DNA from: Streptoalloteichus tenebrarius
GTDB taxonomy: Bacteria > Actinomycetota > Actinomycetes > Mycobacteriales > Pseudonocardiaceae
DNA length: 64,000 nucleotides
Direction of reading: 5' to 3'
Assembly (NCBI RefSeq): GCF_024171885.1
Contig: NZ_JAMTCP010000018.1
Coordinates: forward strand, 1 to 64,000
The translations under genes and the position numbers were made by a program. Below the pieces are notes generated by a model that was given only the letters and a program-made list of their open reading frames with translations, did no database searches and was not told where the DNA came from. Shown here piece after piece: positions 53,388 to 60,555 of this stretch; position 1 is the stretch's first letter, and every line of letters starts with the position of its first letter.

Positions 53388-54589
53388 CCGCCGCCTCGCA
53401 CACGACAGGCGGGACGGCCACGGACAGGACACCCCTGTCCGGTTACACCGTCGGCGTGACCGCCTCGCGACGCGCTGACGAGCTGGGCGCGCTGCTGGAG
53501 CGGCGCGGGGCGACGGTGCTGCACGCGCCCGCCATCCGGATCGTGCCGTTGGCCGACGACGCCGAACTGCTGGCCGCCACCCAGCAGGTGTTGGCCGAAC
53601 CGGTGGACGCCGTCGTGGTCACCACCGGCATCGGGTTCCGCGGCTGGCTGGAGGCGGCCGAGGGATGGGGCATGGGGCCCGCGTTGTCGCGCCGTCTGGC
53701 CTCGACACCGGTGCTCGCGCGGGGACCCAAGGCGCGTGGCGCGGTGCGGGCGGCCGGCCTGGTGGAGTCGTGGTCGCCGGAGTCGGAGTGCTCCGCCGAG
53801 GTGCTGTCCCACCTGCTGGCGCGGGGCGTCGCCGGCCGACGGATCGTCGTGCAGCAGCACGGCGAACCCGTGCCGGCTCTGGTCGAGCCGTTGCGGGCGG
53901 CCGGGGCGACGGTCGTGGAGGTCCCCGTCTACCGGTGGACGACCCCGGAGGACAGCGCGCCGCTGGATCGGCTCATCGACGCCGCACTCGTCGGCCAGGT
54001 CGACGCCCTCACCTTCACCAGCGCGCCCGCCGCGGCGAACCTGTTGCGGCGCGCCGAGATGACCGGGCGAGGAGAGGGCCTGAGAGACGCGTTGCGCGCC
54101 AACGTGGTCGCCGCCTGCGTCGGCTCGGTCACGGCGGCGCCCCTGGAGCGCGCTGGTGTGCCCACGGTGTGCCCGGAACGAGCCCGCATCGGCGCGCTCG
54201 CGCGCACGGTGGTCGAGGTGTTGGTGTCCCGGGCGGTGCGGCTGCGGGTGGCGGGGCGCGACTTCGAGCTGCGGGGGCACGCGGTGGTGCTGGACGGAGA
54301 ACTCCGGCCCGTCGCTCCCGCGCCGATGGCGGTCCTGCGGGTGCTGGCCGCCCACGCCGGACACGTGGTGCCGCGCGCGGAACTGCTCGCCGCCCTGCGC
54401 GGCAACTCGGGGCGGGACGCGGTGGCCGACGAGCATGCGGTCGAGACGGCGGTGGGCCGGCTGCGCGGCGCGCTCGGCGAACCCCGCCTGGTGCGCACCG
54501 TGGTCAAGCGCGGCTACCGGTTGGCCGTCGAAGCGGACGCTTCGTGTGGGCGACCACGTTCTGCCTCGGTGCGGGCGCGCGCGGACTAG
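53384..54589 (+). CDS. nnaR: NnaR-type regulator: HemD-like domain with winged helix
   Basis: A 401-aa fusion of a uroporphyrinogen-III synthase-like domain (about 15-270; VTASRRADELGALLERRGA, TFTSAPAAANLL) and a C-terminal OmpR-type winged helix (about 300-385; HAVETAVGRLRGALG, VKRGYRLAV). This is the architecture of NnaR, which assists GlnR at nitrate and nitrite genes in Streptomyces and mycobacteria; synthase activity for siroheme cannot be excluded. GTG overlaps the nirD stop, so the regulator is made with NirBD. Confidence 0.88.
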   Translation: MTAASHTTGGTATDRTPLSGYTVGVTASRRADELGALLERRGATVLHAPAIRIVPLADDAELLAATQQVLAEPVDAVVVTTGIGFRGWLEAAEGWGMGPALSRRLASTPVLARGPKARGAVRAAGLVESWSPESECSAEVLSHLLARGVAGRRIVVQQHGEPVPALVEPLRAAGATVVEVPVYRWTTPEDSAPLDRLIDAALVGQVDALTFTSAPAAANLLRRAEMTGRGEGLRDALRANVVAACVGSVTAAPLERAGVPTVCPERARIGALARTVVEVLVSRAVRLRVAGRDFELRGHAVVLDGELRPVAPAPMAVLRVLAAHAGHVVPRAELLAALRGNSGRDAVADEHAVETAVGRLRGALGEPRLVRTVVKRGYRLAVEADASCGRPRSASVRARAD

Positions 54590-54657
54590 ACGCGTGGCGC
54601 CCGCGAACTCGGCGCGTGGCGACCGGAGAAGACCTCGAAGGGACGGATGGTGGTCGG

Positions 54658-55344
54658 ATGACGCTCGTACTGGTGGCACACGGCTCCCGGGACCCGGTGG
54701 GCGGCACGGTGGTGCGGCGGATCGCCGCGAGCCTGCGGGAGCGCCTCGCGGGGGTGTCGGTCCGGGTGGCCTTCGCCGACGTGGCGCGCCCGACGCTGGG
54801 TGAGGTGCTCCGGCGGGTGCGTGGCCCGGCGGTGGTCGTTCCGGCCTTCCTCGCGGCGGGCTATCACGTGCGGGTGGACCTGCCCGGGCAGATCGCGGCC
54901 AGTGAGCGCCCCGACGCCGTGGTGACCCCGGCGCTGGGGCCGCATCCCGCCCTCGTGGCCGCGGCGGCCGAGCGGCTGCGGGTGGCCGGCCGCCGCCCCG
55001 GAGACGCGATCGTGTTGGCGGCGGCCGGCTCCTCCGACCCCCGGGCGCTGGGCGACGTGCGTCGGGCGGCTCTCCTGCTGGAGGCGTGGACCGGGGAGCG
55101 CGTGCGCACCGCGTTCATCACCACGTCCCGGCCCCGGGTGGAGGACGTCGTGGCCGAGCTGCGCGCGGAGCACCAGCGGGTGGTGATCTCCTCCTGGCTG
55201 CTCGCGCCCGGAGTGTTCCACCGCGCGCTCGTCGGATCGGGCGCCGACGCCGTGGCCGACCCGCTGGGCGCCCATCCTCGGGTGGTGGATCTCGTGGTGC
55301 GGCGCTACGTCGACGCGCGCTTCTCCGGCGACCGCGCCGCCTGA
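54658..55344 (+). CDS. sirohydrochlorin chelatase (CbiX/SirB-like)
   Basis: A 228-aa enzyme with two tandem half-domains. Metal-site His residues appear in VAHGSRDP (about 6-13) and AGYHVRVDLP (about 69-78). It inserts iron into sirohydrochlorin, giving the siroheme required by NirB. No siroheme methyltransferase is in the window, so the pathway must be completed elsewhere. Last gene of the nirBD unit, 68 bases after nnaR. Confidence 0.88.
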   Translation: MTLVLVAHGSRDPVGGTVVRRIAASLRERLAGVSVRVAFADVARPTLGEVLRRVRGPAVVVPAFLAAGYHVRVDLPGQIAASERPDAVVTPALGPHPALVAAAAERLRVAGRRPGDAIVLAAAGSSDPRALGDVRRAALLLEAWTGERVRTAFITTSRPRVEDVVAELRAEHQRVVISSWLLAPGVFHRALVGSGADAVADPLGAHPRVVDLVVRRYVDARFSGDRAA

Positions 55345-55389
55345 CGGAGCGGGGCGGGACGGTCGCGCGACGGTCGCGGGGGTCGACTC

Positions 55390-55584
55390 TCGTATACGAA
55401 GCGCGGGCGGTCTGGAGTGGAGGGGGCCGTGGCCATGCTTTTGTTTTTCGTATACGAAAGACGCGGGTGGCTGGAACGGCTGGCTGGAATGGGCGGCAAC
55501 CGCTGACGGCGAGATCGCCTATCGCATACGAGCCTGGCTACCGGGCGGCAGCCGGCCCCAGGCGGGATCGCTTATCGCATTCGA
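55390..55584. repeat. cluster of TCGTATACGA-type palindromes
   Basis: TCGTATACGA at 55390-55399, TTCGTATACGAA at 55447-55458, TCGCATACGA at 55522-55531, TCGCATTCGA at 55575-55584, and a half-site CATACGAAAGACGGG near 55646. Two copies share the longer context GATCGCCTATCGCATACGAG (55514 and 55567). AT-rich for this genome; no gene overlaps. Confidence 0.8.
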
Positions 55585-55653
55585 GATCCCCTGGTCGGTG
55601 ACGGTGATGGTGATGGTGACGGCCAGGCTCGCCGGATGGGATGTCATACGAAA

Positions 55654-55696
55654 GACGGGCCGCGAGCCCACCGATCTGGTGATCTCGCGGCCCGTC
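55654..55696 (+). terminator. hairpin in the 55.6-kb intergenic region
   Basis: GACGGGCCGCGAG (55654-55666) and its perfect complement (55684-55696). It may end transcription of the nirBD unit, though it is 310 bases past the last gene. Confidence 0.55.
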
Positions 55697-55775
55697 CGCT
55701 CAAGGGGTCCGTGCTGTCTCCTGGCCGGCATCCGGCGATCGGCCGTTGAGCGGCGAGCCGGTTCTTGTCAAGTCG

Positions 55776-55897
55776 TTGTCCACAGGGAACCGCGGTTCTC
55801 CGGCGATGACCTGATTATCGGGTCATGTCGACCTGACTGTCGGGTGATGTCGACCTACTTGATCGCGATCTATCCACAAGCCCCCGATCTATCCACA
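55776..55897. promoter_or_regulatory. three DnaA-box-like sites with direct repeats
   Basis: TTGTCCACA (55776-55784) is the actinobacterial DnaA box; CTATCCACA at 55870-55878 and 55889-55897 are one-base variants, 19 bp apart. Between them CGGGTCATGTCGACCT and CGGGTGATGTCGACCT repeat with a 22-bp period. Not the chromosomal origin (no dnaA or dnaN, few boxes); a DnaA-titrating site or DnaA-controlled promoter for the genes at 56 kb is possible. Confidence 0.45.
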
Positions 55898-56039
55898 GGC
55901 CCCGGTTTTGCGCTGGGACTTCGCCTCGTGGGCCGATAGGCTGGACGCGGGGCTCGCCCCCCGGGTGGGTGGGGGGCTGTCCTGAGGGCAGGAAAACGAC
56001 CGGTGGGGGAAGTCCGCGCCCCCAGCGTGGTCGAGGGTG

Positions 56040-56369
56040 TCAGTCCCAGAGCCCGAGCTGCGGCTCCTCCCGCTGGGGCAGCGCCTCGGCCCACCGGTAC
56101 CGCCGCATGTCGACCCGCTCCCCGTCGGCGAGCACGCCCTCGGCGCGCAGCCGTTCGAGCTGCTCGTGCGCCAGGTGGGTGGCCACGGAGCCGTCGGAAC
56201 GCAGCACCCGGTGCCACGGCAGGTCGTGTCCGTCCTCCGCGAGGATCCGGCCGACCAGCCGGGGGGAGGGCGCGCCCGCCAGTTCGGCGACGTCGCCGTA
56301 GGCCAACACCCGCCCCGAGGGGATGTCCAACACCACGGCGCGCACCCGTTCCACCAACGCCTCGTCCAT
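56040..56369 (-). CDS. alkyltransferase-like (ATL) protein
   Basis: A 109-aa protein of the O6-alkylguanine-DNA methyltransferase DNA-binding domain. The active-site PCHR is replaced by PWHR (Trp52), which defines non-catalytic ATL proteins that flag O6-alkylguanine for nucleotide excision repair. Corresponds to Rv3204. The start ATG 56369 is preferred to a GTG five codons upstream. The start of the gene lies 21 bases downstream of the hydrolase stop, so both are one transcript. Confidence 0.85.
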   Translation of the reverse strand: MDEALVERVRAVVLDIPSGRVLAYGDVAELAGAPSPRLVGRILAEDGHDLPWHRVLRSDGSVATHLAHEQLERLRAEGVLADGERVDMRRYRWAEALPQREEPQLGLWD

Positions 56370-56390
56370 GCCCCAGCTTCCCACGGAACC

Positions 56391-57170
56391 TCAGCCTCCC
56401 ACGAAGTCGCGGACCAGCTTCGCGACCTCGGCCGGCCGCTCCAGGTAGATCATGTGCCCGCAGTCCAGCGGCTCCACGGCCAACGCGTCCCCCAGCGCGT
56501 CCCGGCAGTCGGCGACGAACCCGGGCCGGACGAAGTCCGTCCCCTCGGCGGGCACCAGCAGCGTCCGGGTTCCGGCGGGGGGAACCACGTGGGGGCGGGC
56601 GATCTCCGACCACGCGGTCGTGATCGACGCCGAGCAGAACCGCCAGCGCCAGCGCCCGTCCTCGCCGAGGACGAGGTTGTCGTCCAGCTCCTGCTCCACG
56701 ACCTCCTCGGCCGCCGTGGGCCACAGCCCGGCCTGCTCCCGGCGGGCCTCCGCCCGGTCCTCGTACGCGTCCGGCCGCACCCAGCACTCGGCCTGCTCCA
56801 GCGCCACCTGCGGGTCCATGCCGATCGCGGGGTCGAGCAGCACCAGGCCCGCCACCCGCTCGGGCGCCAACCGGGCGAGGTGGAGCGCCACCGCGCCCCC
56901 GAAGGAGTGGGCGAGCACCGGCACGCGTCCCAGGTCCAGCGCGTCGAGCACGGCGAGCACGTCCTGGGCGTGCCGCTCCAGCGTCCACGGCGGCACGTGG
57001 GGCGAGCGGCCGTGTCCCCGCAGGTCGGGGGCGATCACCCTGAGGTCGGCGAGGTGCTCGGCGACCAGTCTCCGCCACCGCGCCCCGTGGCCGGTGATGC
57101 CGTGCAGGGCGATCAGCGGTGGGCCGGCGGGGTCACCCAGTTCGTGGACGTACAGCGAACCTTCGGTCAC
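56391..57170 (-). CDS. alpha/beta hydrolase, LipV-like
   Basis: A 259-aa hydrolase with HGITGHG, AHSFGG (Ser nucleophile), PAEGTDFV (acid region) and CGHMIYLE (His). Its position between AdnA and the ATL gene matches LipV (Rv3203). Probably a carboxylesterase or lipase; substrate unknown. Confidence 0.82.
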   Translation of the reverse strand: MTEGSLYVHELGDPAGPPLIALHGITGHGARWRRLVAEHLADLRVIAPDLRGHGRSPHVPPWTLERHAQDVLAVLDALDLGRVPVLAHSFGGAVALHLARLAPERVAGLVLLDPAIGMDPQVALEQAECWVRPDAYEDRAEARREQAGLWPTAAEEVVEQELDDNLVLGEDGRWRWRFCSASITTAWSEIARPHVVPPAGTRTLLVPAEGTDFVRPGFVADCRDALGDALAVEPLDCGHMIYLERPAEVAKLVRDFVGG

Positions 57171-57309
57171 GCGCGGGTTCTATCACCCGTCGCCGACACG
57201 CCCGTCGGCTCGCCACCCCCCCCGGCTCGGACCGGTGCGCGCCGGCCGCTACCGTCACCCGGTCAGGTAATTGACCAGGGGAGACGCGCGGGGCGGGTGG
57301 TGCACCCGA

Positions 57310-60300
57310 ATGTCGGAGCGACGTGGTTCCATCGGCGGCGTGCCCCCCGCGACGCCAGCCCCCCTCCTGGTGCGCCGGCCAGCCGCCCCCGGTCACGAGC
57401 CGGAGTGGGACGACGCCGGACGCCGGGTCCTGGCGCACGCGCGGGGCTTCCTGCGCGTCCTCGGCGGGCCGGGCACCGGCAAGACCACCCTGCTCGCGCA
57501 GGTCGCGGCCGACCGCATCGCCCACAGGGCGGTGGACCCGGAGAACGTGCTGGTCCTCACCGCCAACCGCAGGGCGGCCAACGCCATGCGGGAGCGGATC
57601 ACCGCGTTGCTCACGGCCGACCAGCCCGACGGCGGCCAGGTGCGCACGGTCCGTCAACCGCTGGTCCGCACGGTCCACTCCTACGCCTTCGGGGTGCTGC
57701 GCCTCCAGGCCGCCTCGCACGGCGAACCACCGCCCAAGCTGCTCTCCGGCCCGGAGCAGGACGCCGTCGTGCGGGAACTGCTGCTCGGTGACGTGGAGTC
57801 CGGCGCGGACTACTGGCCGGAGCGGCTGCGTCCCGCCCTGACCCTGCCCGGCTTCGCCGAGGAGCTGCGGGACCTGCTGCTGCGCGCCGCCGAACGGGGC
57901 CTCGGCCCCGAGGACCTGATCGAGCTCGGCCGACGGCACGACCGGGACGAGTGGGTGGCCGCCGGCCAGTTCTTCCAGACCTACGAGCAGGTCACCCTGC
58001 TGCGGGGCGCGGGAGGCCCGCAGGTGACCGCCCCCGCCCTCGACGCGGCCGAGCTGATCGCGTCCGCGTTGCTGGCGCTGGACGTTGACCCGGAGCTGTT
58101 GGCCGCCGAGCGCGCCCGGGTCCGGTACCTGCTGGTCGACGACGCCCAGCACCTGGACCCGCAGGCCCACGAGCTGGTGCGGCGACTCGGCGAGGCCGCC
58201 ACCGAGTTCGTGATGGCCGGCGACCCCGACCAGTCGGTGTTCGGCTTCCGGGGAGCCGACCCCGGCCGTCTCGTCGACGCCGACCCGACCGGCGAGCGCA
58301 CCGTCGTGCTCACCGTCGACCACCGGATGGCGCCGGCCGTCCGCGCGGCGGTGCGGCGGCTCGCCGCGCGCCTGCCCGGCGCCGGGCCGCAACGCGACCT
58401 CGTCGGCCCCGAGGGCGAGTCGGGCGAGCTGGCCGCGCTCGCCGGCCAGGTCCAGGTCCGGCTGCTCGCGTCCGAGGCGCAGGAGGCGAGCTGGGTGGCC
58501 GACCAGCTCCGCCGCGCCCACCTCCTCGACGGCGTGCCATGGTCGGAGATGGCCGTGCTGGCCCGCTCGGCGACCAGGAGCCTGCCGGTGCTGCGCCGCG
58601 CCCTGCTCGCGGCCGGGGTGCCGGTGACGGTGCCCGCCGACCACGTGCCGCTGGCCCAGCAGGGCGCGGTGTGGCCGTTGCTCACCCTCCTGCGGGTCGC
58701 GGCCCGGCCCGAGGAGCTGGACCCCGACACCGCGGCCGCGTTGCTGGTGTCGCCGCTGGGTGGGGCGGACGCCCTGGCCCTGCGGCGGCTGCGCCGGGGG
58801 CTGCGTCGCCTCGAACTGGCCGCCGGTGGCGACCGGCCCAGCGGCGAGCTGCTGGTCGAGGCGCTCACCAGCGACGAGCGGCTGACGGCGCTCGACGACG
58901 CCGAGGCGGAGCCGGCGCGTCAGCTCGCGACGTTGCTGCGGACGGCGCGCGAGGCGCTCGCCGAGGGCGCCGGCGTCGAGCAGGTGCTCTGGGCGGTGTG
59001 GCAGGCCAGCGGCCTCGAACGGCGGTGGGTCGCCCAGTCGGCGCGGGGCGGCACGGCCGGCGCGCAGGCCGACCGCGACCTGGACGCCGTGGTCGCCCTG
59101 TTCGACGCCGCGGCCCGCTACGCCGACGCCCTGCCCGGCGCGAGCGTCACCGGTTTCGCCGAGCACCTGTCGGTGCAGCGGATCAGCGGTGACTCCCTCG
59201 CGCCCGCCGCGCCGCAGGGCGAGGCCGTCGCGGTGCTCACCGCGCACGCCGCCGCGGGTCGCGAGTGGACGGTCGTCGCCGTGCCGGGGGTGCAGGAGGG
59301 GATCTGGCCCGACCTGCGGTCCCGGGGATCCCTGCTCGGTGTGGAACGCCTGGTCGACCTGCTCGCGGGCGTCGCGGTCGACGAGACCGTCTCGACCACC
59401 GCGCCGCTGCTGGCCGAGGAGCGCCGGCTGCTCCTCGTCGCCGCCAGCCGCGCCCGCCGCACGCTGCTGGTCAGCGCGGTGCGGGGCGAGGAGGAGCAGC
59501 CGTCCCGGTTCCTCGACGAGCTCGACGACACCGCGACCGACCCGGACGCCGCCGTCCGGCCGGTGTTCCGGCCGGAGCGGGGCCTGGTGCTGGCGGAGCT
59601 GGTCGGCGAGCTGCGGCGCGCGGTGTGCGACCAGGAGGCCGACCCGGCGCGGCGCCGGCGCGCGGCCCGCCAGCTCGCCCGGCTCGCCGCGGCCGGCGTG
59701 CCCGGGGCGCACCCGGACACCTGGTACGGCCTGCCGGACGTGTCCACTGACGCTCCACTGTGGACGGAGGATGTGGTGCGCGTGTCGCCCTCCGCCGTGG
59801 AGAAGCTCCTCAAGTGCCCGCTGCGGTGGCTGGTCGAGAAGCACGGGGGCGAGGACGGCGCCGCACTGGCCAGCGTGACCGGCTCCCTCGTGCACGCCCT
59901 CACCCAGGCGGTGGCCAGCGGCGCGGACGAGGCCGAGGTGCGGCGCGCGCTGGACGAGGCCTGGGCCGTGGTCGACGCCGGCGCGCCGTGGTTCTCCCGC
60001 AGGGAGCGGCAGCGGGTCGAGGCCATGCTCGACACCTTCCGCGGCTGGCTGTCCCGCACCAGGGGCGACCTGACGCAGCTCGCCGTGGAACACGACCTCA
60101 GCGTCGACCTTCCGGCCAGGGACGGCGGACCCCGCGTGCGGGTGCGCGGCCGCGTCGACCGGCTGGAGGTCGACCGGCAGGGCCGGCCCGTCGTGGTGGA
60201 CATCAAGACCGGCAAGACCGCGCTGGGCCCGGCGGAGGCCGAGGAGCACCCGCAGCTCGCGGTCTACCAGCTCGCCGCCGCGCTGGGCGCCTACCGCGCG

Positions 60301-60555
60301 CTCGGCGTCGACGGCGAGCCCGGCGGCGCGCGGCTGCTCTACGTCGCCAACGCCGACCGGGCCGGGATGGCCAAGGAACGGGTGCAGTCCCCGCTGGACG
60401 CCGGGCGGCTGGCGGCCTGGGAGGACGCCGTCCGCGCCGCCGCCGTCGCGAGCACCGGCCCCGAGTTCGACGCGAACGAGAGCACCGACTGCCCCCGGTG
60501 CATCGCCCGCACCTGCTGCCCCCTCCAGCCGTCCGGCCGGCAGGTGGGCTCGTGA
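57310..60555 (+). CDS. adnA: AdnA, helicase-nuclease subunit
   Basis: About 1,081 aa, normal for the family. UvrD-type motor with Walker A GPGTGKTT (near 54), LVDDAQHLD in place of the DExx box and MAGDPDQSVFGFRG. C-terminal PD-(D/E)XK nuclease: RVDRLEVD then VVVDIKTGK, and Cys in KCPLRWL plus STDCPRCIARTCC, which would hold a 4Fe-4S cluster. With AdnB it resects double-strand breaks, the mycobacterial equivalent of RecBCD/AddAB. The degenerate DExx site fits AdnA as the weaker motor. Start uncertain (ATG 57310 or GTG 57340). adnB overlaps by 4 bp. Confidence 0.9.
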   Translation: MSERRGSIGGVPPATPAPLLVRRPAAPGHEPEWDDAGRRVLAHARGFLRVLGGPGTGKTTLLAQVAADRIAHRAVDPENVLVLTANRRAANAMRERITALLTADQPDGGQVRTVRQPLVRTVHSYAFGVLRLQAASHGEPPPKLLSGPEQDAVVRELLLGDVESGADYWPERLRPALTLPGFAEELRDLLLRAAERGLGPEDLIELGRRHDRDEWVAAGQFFQTYEQVTLLRGAGGPQVTAPALDAAELIASALLALDVDPELLAAERARVRYLLVDDAQHLDPQAHELVRRLGEAATEFVMAGDPDQSVFGFRGADPGRLVDADPTGERTVVLTVDHRMAPAVRAAVRRLAARLPGAGPQRDLVGPEGESGELAALAGQVQVRLLASEAQEASWVADQLRRAHLLDGVPWSEMAVLARSATRSLPVLRRALLAAGVPVTVPADHVPLAQQGAVWPLLTLLRVAARPEELDPDTAAALLVSPLGGADALALRRLRRGLRRLELAAGGDRPSGELLVEALTSDERLTALDDAEAEPARQLATLLRTAREALAEGAGVEQVLWAVWQASGLERRWVAQSARGGTAGAQADRDLDAVVALFDAAARYADALPGASVTGFAEHLSVQRISGDSLAPAAPQGEAVAVLTAHAAAGREWTVVAVPGVQEGIWPDLRSRGSLLGVERLVDLLAGVAVDETVSTTAPLLAEERRLLLVAASRARRTLLVSAVRGEEEQPSRFLDELDDTATDPDAAVRPVFRPERGLVLAELVGELRRAVCDQEADPARRRRAARQLARLAAAGVPGAHPDTWYGLPDVSTDAPLWTEDVVRVSPSAVEKLLKCPLRWLVEKHGGEDGAALASVTGSLVHALTQAVASGADEAEVRRALDEAWAVVDAGAPWFSRRERQRVEAMLDTFRGWLSRTRGDLTQLAVEHDLSVDLPARDGGPRVRVRGRVDRLEVDRQGRPVVVDIKTGKTALGPAEAEEHPQLAVYQLAAALGAYRALGVDGEPGGARLLYVANADRAGMAKERVQSPLDAGRLAAWEDAVRAAAVASTGPEFDANESTDCPRCIARTCCPLQPSGRQVGS
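59754..59764. repeat. TCCACTGTGGA palindrome in adnA
   Basis: An exact copy of the recurrent 11-bp palindrome, inside the coding sequence, read as part of APLWT. Confidence 0.8.

Noticed and set aside
55776-55897. Chromosomal replication origin
   Set aside because: Only three DnaA-like boxes and no dnaA, dnaN, rpmH or parAB nearby; the ParB-like gene at 12.3 kb lacks a partner ParA and an obvious DNA-binding domain.
57133-60249. 1,038-codon minus-strand frame opposite adnA
   Set aside because: Antisense to a gene with intact helicase and nuclease motifs; composition-driven.
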